Below are positions 25,872 through 33,058 of a stretch of 33,058 nucleotides of DNA, piece by piece. Below the pieces are notes generated by a model. The model saw nothing but the letters and a program-made list of their open reading frames with translations, had not been told where the DNA came from and did no database searches. How positions within the stretch are numbered: the stretch's first letter is position 1; each line of letters opens with the position of its first letter. The position numbers were made by a program, and so were the translations under genes. The DNA comes from Pseudomonadota bacterium (GTDB lineage Bacteria > Pseudomonadota > Gammaproteobacteria > Steroidobacterales > Steroidobacteraceae): contig JADJOO010000017.1 in the NCBI GenBank assembly GCA_016713725.1, forward strand, positions 1-33,058, read 5' to 3'.

Positions 25872-26084
25872 TTCCTGCTCACCCGCGGCGGCGAAACGCC
25901 GTTACTCGCGGACAAGTGGTTCACGACCACCGAGGCCAAACCGGGTTCGTGGTGACCGGCCTGGGCGAAGTGGCTCAAGGTCCACTCCTCGACGGATCGT
26001 GTCGCGCCGCCGGAGATGGGCGCGTCCGCCGAGGACATCAAGCCGCTCGAGGACGCGCCCGGAGATTACGTCCGCCAGCCTTGA
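25872..26084 (+). pseudogene. C-terminal remnant of a second PHA synthase
   Basis: The frame reads FLLTRGG, then DKWFTTTEAKPGSW, an in-frame TGA at 25953-25955, and then PAWAKWLKVHSSTDRVAPPE followed by an ending APGDYVRQP and stop at 26082-26084. Without the TGA the joint would be GSWWPAWAKWL, the same motif as GSWWPTFATWL in the complete phaC just upstream. The ending APGDYVRQP parallels APGEYVLAR of that gene. This is therefore a point nonsense change (TGG to TGA), not a frame shift. The part with the catalytic Cys and Asp is missing, and the His loop is reduced to TRGG. The two tails differ at many residues, so this is an old duplicate or an acquired relative, not a recent copy. Confidence 0.75.
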
Positions 26085-26097
26085 CCGGCGACCGCCG

Positions 26098-27030
26098 TCA
26101 CTTCTTCTGCGTCCGTGTGGCGGAATAGATCTCACCGTCACGGCCGAAATACAGCCGCTTCAGGTCCCAGGAGATCGTCGAGCGCGTCTCGCTGCCGGCC
26201 GTGTTGACGCCCGGGCCGAGATTGACCGGCGCCGAGAACTGCTGCTTTGTGTTGTGGCGGCGAGCGTAGAACACGTCGAAGCTGCCGAATGACGCCGCGC
26301 CCTTCGCGTCCGTTGGCCGAGTTGAACTGAACACGACTTCGAGGCCGTCGCTGCTGATGTTCGGCATGCGGTCATCGAACTCGGTGTTGAGCTCCGTCAC
26401 CGGCGACGGCGGGCCGAACTCGCCGTTCCTGAGCTTCTTGCTGACGTAGATATCGTGGTTGCCACTCACCGTGCTCGAGAAATAGAGGAAAGTGCCTTCC
26501 TTGGTCGTCACCAGCGAAGGACTGAACTCGGCCGCGGCGCTGTTCGGGCCGGTTCCGTTCTCGATGCAGCCGAGGTGCTGCGGCTCGCCCCAGCCGAAGG
26601 CCGCGTTGCGCCGGATGATGTACATGTCGCCGAGGCCAGGACCGGCCCCGCAGGTCTCCGGTCCGGGCCGCTCGGACACGAACATCAGGAAGCTCCCGTA
26701 AATCGGCGTCGGGCAGAAGTCGGCTGTGTCCGTGTTGACCGGGGCGCCGAGATTCTGCGGCTCCCCGAACGGATCGCTCTTGCTGGCGCGGTCCGCCGCC
26801 CGGATGTCGTTGGCGCCCAGCGTCCCCGGACGGACGGAGGCGATGTAGAGACTGAGTCCGTCACGCGACTCGATCGGGCACCCATCGGCGACGGTGCTGT
26901 TGACCTCGATGACCGGCGTCGCGACGCTCCAGGCAGTGTACTTCGGGGTGGTCGCGTCAGCGCCCATCGAAGCGAAGACGAGCGGCAAGCTCGCCGCCGT
27001 CATTGAACAGAATCTCCAATTGCCCTTCAT
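26098..27030 (-). CDS. exported PD40 (WD40-like beta-propeller) protein
   Basis: This is an intact protein of 310 residues from ATG 27030, with AAGGAG six bases upstream. A signal peptide (MTAASLPLVFASMGADA) is cut at about residue 26. The rest is a beta-propeller of PD40 repeats as found in TolB. Recognisable blades include SRDGLSLYIASVRPGTLGAN, YGSFLMFVSERPGPETCG, GTFLYFSSTVSGNHDIYVSK, SSDGLEVVFSSTRPTDAKG and a final WDLKRLYFGRDGEIYSATR. It probably binds a protein or glycan in the periplasm; no enzyme motif is seen. It is divergent from the transmembrane CadC-like regulator, 166 bases between starts. Confidence 0.85.
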   Translation of the reverse strand: MKGNWRFCSMTAASLPLVFASMGADATTPKYTAWSVATPVIEVNSTVADGCPIESRDGLSLYIASVRPGTLGANDIRAADRASKSDPFGEPQNLGAPVNTDTADFCPTPIYGSFLMFVSERPGPETCGAGPGLGDMYIIRRNAAFGWGEPQHLGCIENGTGPNSAAAEFSPSLVTTKEGTFLYFSSTVSGNHDIYVSKKLRNGEFGPPSPVTELNTEFDDRMPNISSDGLEVVFSSTRPTDAKGAASFGSFDVFYARRHNTKQQFSAPVNLGPGVNTAGSETRSTISWDLKRLYFGRDGEIYSATRTQKK

Positions 27031-27112
27031 GGTCCACTCCTTGCTGTTTCTCGGCATCCCGGACGGGGATTTCCGTCTCGAGGGAGACTGCATTTCGGGC
27101 AACGCCGAAGTC

Positions 27113-27153
27113 TTGACGAAACTTTAATAAATGCCTGACATCGGTCTGATGTC
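27113..27153. promoter_or_regulatory. candidate promoter and operator between the PD40 and CadC-like genes
   Basis: TTGACG at 27113-27118 is a good -35 box for the plus strand, but the hexamer 17 bases on (TGACAT) is poor. An AT-rich patch at 27121-27132 stands out from the GC-rich surroundings. A dyad GACATC-N5-GATGTC at 27137-27153 could be an operator for the adjacent winged-helix regulator. Weak evidence only. Confidence 0.3.
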
Positions 27154-27196
27154 GTTCTCGGCCAGGGACGAATCGGGTCAATCCCGGGGTTGCAGA

Positions 27197-29096
27197 ATGA
27201 CGGCGGCCGACACTGGAACCGGCGCGAAGTCCGGCAGCGCATTTCGGCTTGGTGACCTGCGGGTCGATCCGCAGACCGGCGACGTCGAAGGTCCCGGCGG
27301 CCGGGTGCAGCTCGACCCCAAGGTGATGGGCGTCCTCGCGATGCTAGCGGAGCGTGCTAGCCAGGTCGTTCCGCGCGAGGATCTTATTTCCCGGCTCTGG
27401 CCCGACGTCGTCGTGACCGACGACGCGCTGTCCCGCTGCCTGTACGACTTGCGCCGGGAGCTAGCCGCCGCCGGCGGCAGTGACGAGTATCGCGCCCTCG
27501 TCGAAACACTGCCAAAGCGCGGCTACCGCCTGAACCGCGTTGCGGAATCGATAGAGCCCCCTGCGGCGGCGAAACACATTTCTCGCAGAGTGCCCTGGCT
27601 GTGGACCGCGGCCGTCGCGGCCATCATCACCCTCGTCACAGGGGCCCTGCTGTCACTGGACAGGGAAGGCGTGGATCCCGCCCCGGTGTTCGCGACCCCG
27701 GGTGCGGTGCCCCGAATTGCCGTCCTGCCATTCGACGACATGAGCGAAAACCGGGACCAGCAGTTCCTGGCCGACGGTCTCACCGAGGACATCCTGAACC
27801 GCCTCACGCGGTCCGAAGGCCTGGACGTGATCGCGAGGACGTCCACCTTCGCCCTGCGCGAACAGTCGCTCGATATCGCCGAGATTGCGCGCCGTCTCGC
27901 GGTGACCCACGTGCTGGAGGGCAGCGTCCGACGAACGGGGGATCGTATCCGCGTGACTGCCCAGCTCATTGACGCTGCCGACAGCGCGCACCTCTGGTCG
28001 GAAACCTACGACCGCGACCTCGGCGACCTGTTCACGATCCAGGACGAGATATCGATGGCCGTTGCTGCCGCGCTTGAGACCCGGCTCGTGTTGTCCGCCA
28101 GCCATGAGACGGAAAAGGTCGATGCCCTGGTGCGGTTTGCGCAGGGCGAACACTTCTACTATCGCCGGGCGCCCGGCGACGTCGAACGCGCCGTCGCCGC
28201 GTACCTGGATGCCGTGGCGGTCGACCCGGACTATGCGAGGGCCTGGGCTGCTCTCGCGGGCGCCTATTCGCTGCTTGCCCGGAGCAGCGATCCGCCGGAC
28301 CGCTCCCTGATCGAGAAACAGGGCGAAGCCGCACGCCGCGCGGTCGCGCTTGCGCCAAGGCTCGGTGTTGCCCACCACCGCCTGGCGCAGTTCCTGTCCG
28401 AGTCGTCGGAGCGCGAGGCGGCCCGAAAGCACTGGGCCGAGTCGGCCCGTCTCGACCCGGACAATCCACTGGTTCTGAGCGGGCAAGCCGATCTTGCCGT
28501 CGAACGAGGCGATTTCCAGTCGGCTGTGGAGATTCATCGCCGGATCATCGCCGCCGACCCCATGGCGCTCATCTACCGCGTGAATCTCGCCGCGGTGCTG
28601 GTCGCGGACGGGCAGCTGGAGGCGGCACTTGAGGAGTACTGGAACACGCGCGAAAACTTCGACGGTGCGAAGCCTGACCTGGATTCCGATATCGTGCGCA
28701 TCCTCGTCCTGCTCGGACGCTTTCCGGAAGCGGAGCGGGTCCTGGCCGGAATGCCGGAGGGGCGAGCAAGGGACTACGGCACCGCGCTGCTCTACGCACT
28801 GCCCGCGAAGCGCGCCGAGGCGGACGCAGCGCTCGCGCGGCTCGCGATGATGCCGATGACATTGCGCTGCTGGACGACATCTTCGAGGGATTCGGGTCGC
28901 GGAGATTTACGCCTTCCGGGGCCAGGAAGACGAGGCATTCGCGACGCTCGTAGGCAAGAAGGAAGCCCTGGCAATCCGGTCGGACATCAGTGCCTCGTTC
29001 CTCTGGTACCTGCGGCACGAAGCGAGGTTGTCACCCATCCTAAGGTCATTGCACTCGGACCGGCGCTGGGCAGCGTTTATCACCGAGGACGCCTGA
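27197..29096 (+). CDS. CadC-like transmembrane regulator: winged helix, TolB-like domain, TPR; one frame break
   Basis: This is a one-component regulator of about 630 residues. Residues of about 15-112 form an OmpR/PhoB-type winged helix (SAFRLGDLRVDPQTGDVEG to LPKRGYRLNRV). A single membrane helix follows at about 131-154 (LWTAAVAAIITLVTGALLSL). A TolB/FlgO-like domain begins RIAVLPFDDMSENRDQQFLA near residue 173, and TPR repeats run from about residue 310 to the end. DNA binding in the cytoplasm is thus tied to sensing in the periplasm. Near 28905 one base is out of register. The proper ending continues AEIYAFRGQEDEAFATLVGK and closes WAAFITEDA at 29096. ATG 27197 is chosen because it starts just ahead of the winged helix; 27131 is an alternative. 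Its likely target is the divergent PD40 gene. Confidence 0.85.
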
Positions 29097-29212
29097 TTCG
29101 GCCGCGCAGGTTCAGCACCATCAGCGCTATTCCCGAGCGCGTGACTGTCTTTTCAAGCCCGGGAAGAACGACTGGATCGACCGCCCGCAATTCGCGCGAC
29201 TCCGCCGGGCCG

Positions 29213-30789
29213 TCAATTTGCCGCTCGCACTCGGTGCAACGTGCCGCCGTAGTCCACGATGTACAACTCGCCTTCGGCGTCCTCGGCAAACGACGCGATG
29301 GCAAGGCCCGTCGCGATGCCGTCGGCAGACGTCACTACCCGGGTCGGTGCCTGGTCGCCGGCAATGTGCCCAGCCGGCCGATATGAAATCGCCGAACACA
29401 TAGCGGCCTTGCAGGCCCGTGATGGCCGCGCCGTGATAGACGAATCCACCGGTAATCGACTGGCCGGCCGCGCGGTCGTATTCCGCGACAGGCGGCAGGC
29501 TGGTGCCGGCGTTCGCGCCGCAGTCCGGGTTGTACGCCAGGGTGCCTTCCCGGCAGCGCCAGCCGCAGTTGCCGCCGACGACGACGCGATTCACTTCCTC
29601 GCGGGCGCTCTGGCCCACGTCGCCGACCCATAGGTCGAAAGTGGCACGGTCGAAACTCCAGCGCCAGGGATTGCGGAACCCGAACGCGAGGATCTCGCGC
29701 CCGGGTTGCGATCCGGTGCCGGTGTTGCACGGCGGGTTCCCGGCGTACGGATTGCCTGGCGGGATGCGGTACGGCACTGACGGCGAGGTGGCGCCGCCTA
29801 TGTCGATGCGCAGCAGCTTGCCGTGAACGGTGTTGAGGTTCTGTCCGTTGCCGATCGCGCCCCAGGGGTCGCCCGAACCGCCGCCGTCGCCGAAACCGAC
29901 GTACAACAGCGCGTCGTGCGGACCAAACACGAGATTGCCGCCGTTGTGATTGGCCGCCGGCTGCGCAACCGTCAGCAGGATCGATTCGCTGGCCGGATCG
30001 AGCGACGCACCGCCATTGCGCGTTTCGAAGGAGGAGATCCGGGAGACGAGCGACCCGTTGACCTGCGCCGTGTACGAGAAATAGACGCGGGGGATCGTGG
30101 GATAGGACGGATGGAACGCCATGCGGAGCAGTCCCGATTCCCCACCGGACTGCACGCGAGCGGTCAGGTCGACGAACAGGCGTGTGCTGCTCACCGCCGC
30201 AGTGTTCTCAAAGGCCAGGACTCGTCCTTGCTGTTCAACGACGTACCACGTCGAGCCGTCGCCCGGCGCCTGCAGCGCCAGCACGGGGGACTGGAACGCC
30301 GGCAGGTTCGTGAACACACGCTCCGTCGCCAGCCTGGGCTGGTTCGTGGCGTTCGGCGTCGTCACCGCGACGGCGGTCGATGCGGGCCGACTCATTCGTC
30401 GGACTGGACCGGTCGAACGCAGTGACGCTGTAGCTGTATCGCGTCGACGGCAGCAGGCCCGTGTCGGTATGGGTGGTACCGCTGGTCACCGTCGCAATCG
30501 GAGCCGCGACGCCGTCACGATAGACGCGGTAGCCGGCGACACCTTGGCCGGTGTCGATCGAGGCGCTCCATGTGATCCGCACCTGCGTGGCGGATTCGGC
30601 AACAGCCGTGACGGCTTGCGGCACGCTGGGTGCCGTGGTGTCGATTGCGGGCGAGCCACCATCGCTGCCACCACCACAGCCACTGAGCACGAGCAGCGCG
30701 AGTATCGCGGCCGACCACCCGGACCGTTCGGCGTGAACCAGGCACGGCACCGCGGCAGGCGCCACGGGCGATTCGTATTGGGTGTTCAT
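29213..30789 (-). CDS. lipoprotein with FN3 domain and PQQ-type glucose/sorbosone dehydrogenase domain, two frame breaks
   Basis: This is a protein of about 525 residues. The start at 30789 leads to a lipoprotein signal (ILALLVLSGCGGG) with a good lipobox LSGC. An FN3 domain follows at about residues 50-145 (PSVPQAVTAVAESATQVRIT; GYRVYRDG). One shift near 30390 joins it to the six-blade beta-propeller of the soluble glucose/sorbosone dehydrogenase family. Motifs there include GESGLLRMAFHPSYP, NHNGGNLVFGPHDALLYVGF with the catalytic His, GKLLRIDIGG and REILAFGFRNPWRWSFDR. A second shift near 29385 gives the end GIATGLAIASFAEDAEGELY and then TLHRVRAAN. It would oxidise sugars or related alcohols with PQQ at the cell envelope, though many family members have no known substrate. 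No PQQ synthesis gene is nearby. Confidence 0.85.
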
Positions 30790-30901
30790 TTGTCGACCTT
30801 AGCGCATCGGCTGGCGAGCGCCGTAGGCCAAGTACCCGCAGCCTCGTCAGCTCGCCGGCCGCACCTGACGGTCATTCGGCAGACTGGGCGCCGATGGGGA
30901 T

Positions 30902-31993
30902 TCAGTCGAGCCGCTTGTGGAACCTCAGCGTCGCGATTGCGAGCGCGACGACCAGGAAGACCCCCAGCTTCAGTGCCGGCACCTGCATGGCAGTGAGTGG
31001 CGCGCCACGCAGCAGGATGCCGCGGATCATCTCCACGAAATGCGTGAGCGGGAGCACCTGCGCGATCATCTGCGCCAGCGGCGGCATGCCATCGAATGGA
31101 AACACGAAGCCGGACAGCAGGATCGACGGCAGCAGGGTCAGGAACGACATCTGGAACGCCTGGAACTGCGTGCGTGCGAACGTGGAGATCACGAGGCCAA
31201 GCGTCAGCGTGGCCGCGATGAACAACGCCGCCGCAAGGTAGACGTCGAGCAGGCTGCCATTGATCGGCACGTCGAAGATGCGGGCGCCTACCGTGAGGAT
31301 CAACGTCGTCTGGATCAGTCCGATCAGCACGTAGGGAATGAGCTTGCCGGCCATCAGTTCCCAGGAACGGATCGGCGTTGCGATCAGCAGCTCGAGGTTG
31401 CCGCGCTCGCGTTCGCGCACGATCGCCGCGGCCGTGAAGATCACCATCGTCATGTTCAGGATCACGCCGATCAGTGCCGGCACGACCTGCACGGCGGTAC
31501 GGCGCTCGGGGTTGTATTCCGTGCGCACCTCGAAAGCCGGTGTACGTGACTTGTAGTCGCCCGCCCGCAGGGGCAACGGCACCGACGACAGTCCGCGCGC
31601 GACGGCATCGACCATCGGTTCGGACCCGTCGACCAGGACCTGTGCCACGGCGCGATCGCTGCCCAGTCGGCGTCGCTCGAAATCATGCGGGATCACGATG
31701 CCGACGCTGATCTCGCCGCTCTTCATGCGCCGGCGCAGGTCGGGCAGGCTCGGACTGGGCGGGCGCAGCACGATCACGCCGGTCGCCTGCAGGTCGGCGG
31801 CGAGCGCACGCGAGTGACTCGTTTTCGCTTCGTCGACGACGGCCGCGTTCAGGTCACGGACGTCGAAATTGATGGCGTACCCGAACAGCAGGATCCGCAT
31901 CAGCGGAATGCCGATGATCATGCCGAACGTGAGCCGGTCACGGGCCAGCTGCCGGACTTCCTTGGTCGTGATCGCGATGAGCCGGAGCAGCAT
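30902..31993 (-). CDS. ABC-2 type transporter permease
   Basis: This is an intact inner-membrane permease of 363 residues from ATG 31993. The family start LIAITTKEVRQLARDRLTFG is followed by the first helix and a large periplasmic part to about residue 170. Five helices follow, including GVILNMTMVIFTAAAIVRER and then the marker ERGNLELLIATPIRSWELMA, and FLTLLPSILLSGFVFPFDGM near the end. It matches the YhhJ/YbhS-type permeases that pair with an HlyD-like membrane-fusion protein for export of drugs or other compounds. It follows the ATPase gene by eight bases, so the three genes form one operon read toward lower coordinates. Confidence 0.92.
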   Translation of the reverse strand: MLLRLIAITTKEVRQLARDRLTFGMIIGIPLMRILLFGYAINFDVRDLNAAVVDEAKTSHSRALAADLQATGVIVLRPPSPSLPDLRRRMKSGEISVGIVIPHDFERRRLGSDRAVAQVLVDGSEPMVDAVARGLSSVPLPLRAGDYKSRTPAFEVRTEYNPERRTAVQVVPALIGVILNMTMVIFTAAAIVRERERGNLELLIATPIRSWELMAGKLIPYVLIGLIQTTLILTVGARIFDVPINGSLLDVYLAAALFIAATLTLGLVISTFARTQFQAFQMSFLTLLPSILLSGFVFPFDGMPPLAQMIAQVLPLTHFVEMIRGILLRGAPLTAMQVPALKLGVFLVVALAIATLRFHKRLD

Positions 31994-32001
31994 GGCGTGG
32001 C

Positions 32002-32984
32002 TCAGCGGCGCTGCTTGTCGCCGGCCTCGCGGCCGAAACCGGTGGCCGCGACGAAGACGTCTTCGAGACTGGCGCGGACGAGCTCCGTGTTCGCGGTGAC
32101 CGCCGCGTCGCGCAGGCGCCGCAGGACGCGCTCCGCCGGAGTCGGCGTGGCCGGGTCGATCAGCACGTGCAGTCGCGTCCCGAGTTGCGCAACACTGAGC
32201 ACGCTCTCGTCCAGCACGAGCGCGCGCCGGGCGGCGACCGTATCCACCGCTTCGACCTCGACCACCGCCGCCGGAATTTCCGACATCAGCTGCTGCGGCG
32301 GGCCCTGCGCGACGATCCGGCCGCTCGCGAGAATCGCGAGCTCGTGACAACGCTCGGCTTCGTCCATGTAGTGCGTCGACACGAGGATCGTCACGCCACG
32401 TGCGACCAGGTCGAAGAGGCTCTCCCAGAAATCACGGCGACTCTGTGGATCCACCGCGCTGGTGGGCTCGTCGAGCAGCAGCAGTTCGGGCTCGTGCAAC
32501 GTCGCAGCCGCGAGCGCGAGGCGCTGGCGCTGGCCGCCGCTCAGCGTACCGGCACGCTGCTTGAACAGGACGCGGGTCGAAACTCCTCCACGACGGCGAC
32601 ACGTGCTCGCCGGCGTTGCGCAGGCAGCCCGAAGACCTGCCCCATGAACTGGAGGTTCTCGCTCACGGTGAGATCGTCCCAGAGCGAGAACTTCTGCGTC
32701 ATGTAGCCGAGCCGCGTTCGCAGCTGCTCGGCATCGCGCGGCATTTCGTGATCGAGTACGTTGACCGTGCCGGCGCTCGGTTGCAGCAGGCCGCACAGCA
32801 TGCGGATCGTGGTCGACTTGCCCGACCCGTTGGGACCGAGGAAGCCGTAGATGCGCGCCCGCGGGATGTCGAGGTCGATTCCATCCACCGCGGTGACATG
32901 CCCGAAGCGCCGCGTCAGGCCGCGAGCACGAATCGCCGGCTCCAATTCGCTGGCCGGGACTGTCGCGTGGACCCCGGCACTCAT
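32002..32984 (-). CDS. ABC transporter ATP-binding protein, one frame break
   Basis: This is the ATPase subunit of the export system, about 327 residues. The start MSAGVHATVP is at ATG 32984. Walker A is GPNGSGKST near residue 50, the Q-loop is GYMTQKFSLWDDLTV, the signature is LSGGQRQRLALA, Walker B is LLLLDEPTSAVDP and the H-loop is STHYMDEAERC. One base is out of register near 32580, between VVEEF and RVLFKQRAGTLSGG. A C-terminal regulatory part of about 90 residues (VEVEAVDTVAARRALVLDES onward) follows, as in drug-export ATPases. The start codon overlaps the stop of the HlyD-like gene (ATGA), a sign of coupled translation. Confidence 0.92.
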
Positions 32985-33058
32985 GGTTGCGCGGCCGGGA
33001 CGAACACACGGATGGGCAGCCCGACGGGAAGTGCCTGCGCGGCTGGATCGTCAGAGCG
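32981..33058 (-). CDS. C-terminal end of an HlyD-family membrane-fusion protein (partial)
   Basis: Only the last 25 codons lie in the window. They read DPAAQALPVGLPIRVFVPAA and then Gln-Pro-stop, which is the usual beta-strand ending of HlyD/EmrA-type periplasmic adaptor proteins (a G-x-P/V-V-F/Y-V pattern). The TGA overlaps the ATG of the ATPase gene by two bases. Together with the next two genes it forms an adaptor-ATPase-permease operon. The call rests mainly on context, because so little of the protein is visible. Confidence 0.6.
   Translation of the reverse strand, partial: RSDDPAAQALPVGLPIRVFVPAAQP

Noticed and set aside
25953..25955. TGA in the PHA synthase remnant as recoded Trp or selenocysteine
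   Set aside because: Other genes use TGA as a normal stop, no SECIS-like hairpin is seen directly after it, and the upstream catalytic part is missing.

Overview
This is a GC-rich chromosomal window from what looks like a heterotrophic gammaproteobacterium or close relative. The grounds are an E. coli-type MurB, a GlnK-like PII protein, class I PHA synthase, a FecI/FecR/TonB-receptor locus, an Omp85-type surface antigen and an HlyD/ABC-2 export operon. No rRNA, tRNA, CRISPR array, prophage or transposase gene was seen. About fourteen genes, including murB, are interrupted by single-base frame changes while the protein reads through in the next frame. I read most of these as uncorrected sequence errors, densest in the first 3 kb, rather than gene decay. 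The annotation gives full gene spans and names the breaks.

Layout. 1-2643: broken FtsX/MacB permease end, an alpha/beta hydrolase and a glutamine synthetase-family (PuuA-like) enzyme. 2746-7341: murB, an HDOD protein, glyoxalase I, a DsbA-like thioredoxin-fold protein and a long-chain chromate transporter. 7371-7429: a perfect hairpin repeat, with a relative at 18456-18523. 7440-9995: acetolactate synthase large (ilvB-type, minus) and small (ilvH, plus) subunits, divergent rather than in one operon. 10083-10853: a two-helix membrane protein. 11022-16199: a cell-surface signalling locus made of an ECF sigma factor, a FecR-like anti-sigma factor, a TonB receptor with an N-terminal signalling domain, and a divergent Cys-rich secreted protein. 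16276-18467: thioesterase, Zn-alcohol dehydrogenase and a CIA30-like protein. 18563-21192: Omp85-type outer-membrane protein and quinone oxidoreductase. 21325-22132: [2Fe-2S] ferredoxin and PII. 22449-26084: FAD reductase, PHA synthase, a large hairpin and a dead PHA synthase tail. 26098-29096: a PD40 secreted protein divergent from a CadC-like transmembrane regulator. 29213-30789: a lipoprotein joining FN3 and a PQQ-type sugar dehydrogenase. 30902-33058: ABC-2 export operon.

The best candidate for something new is the sigma-factor locus. In the 182-base gap between the sigma gene and the secreted-protein gene, two outward-facing elements share the pattern GARGGAT-N14-CGTCTAA. Each lies 45-46 bases from its start codon. 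This suggests that the sigma factor drives its own operon and the uncharacterised secreted protein together. Other points of note are a sigma-54 promoter with NtrC-like sites ahead of the PII gene, the hairpin repeat family, an apparent CTG start for the Omp85 gene, and a PHA synthase remnant killed by a Trp-to-TGA change.
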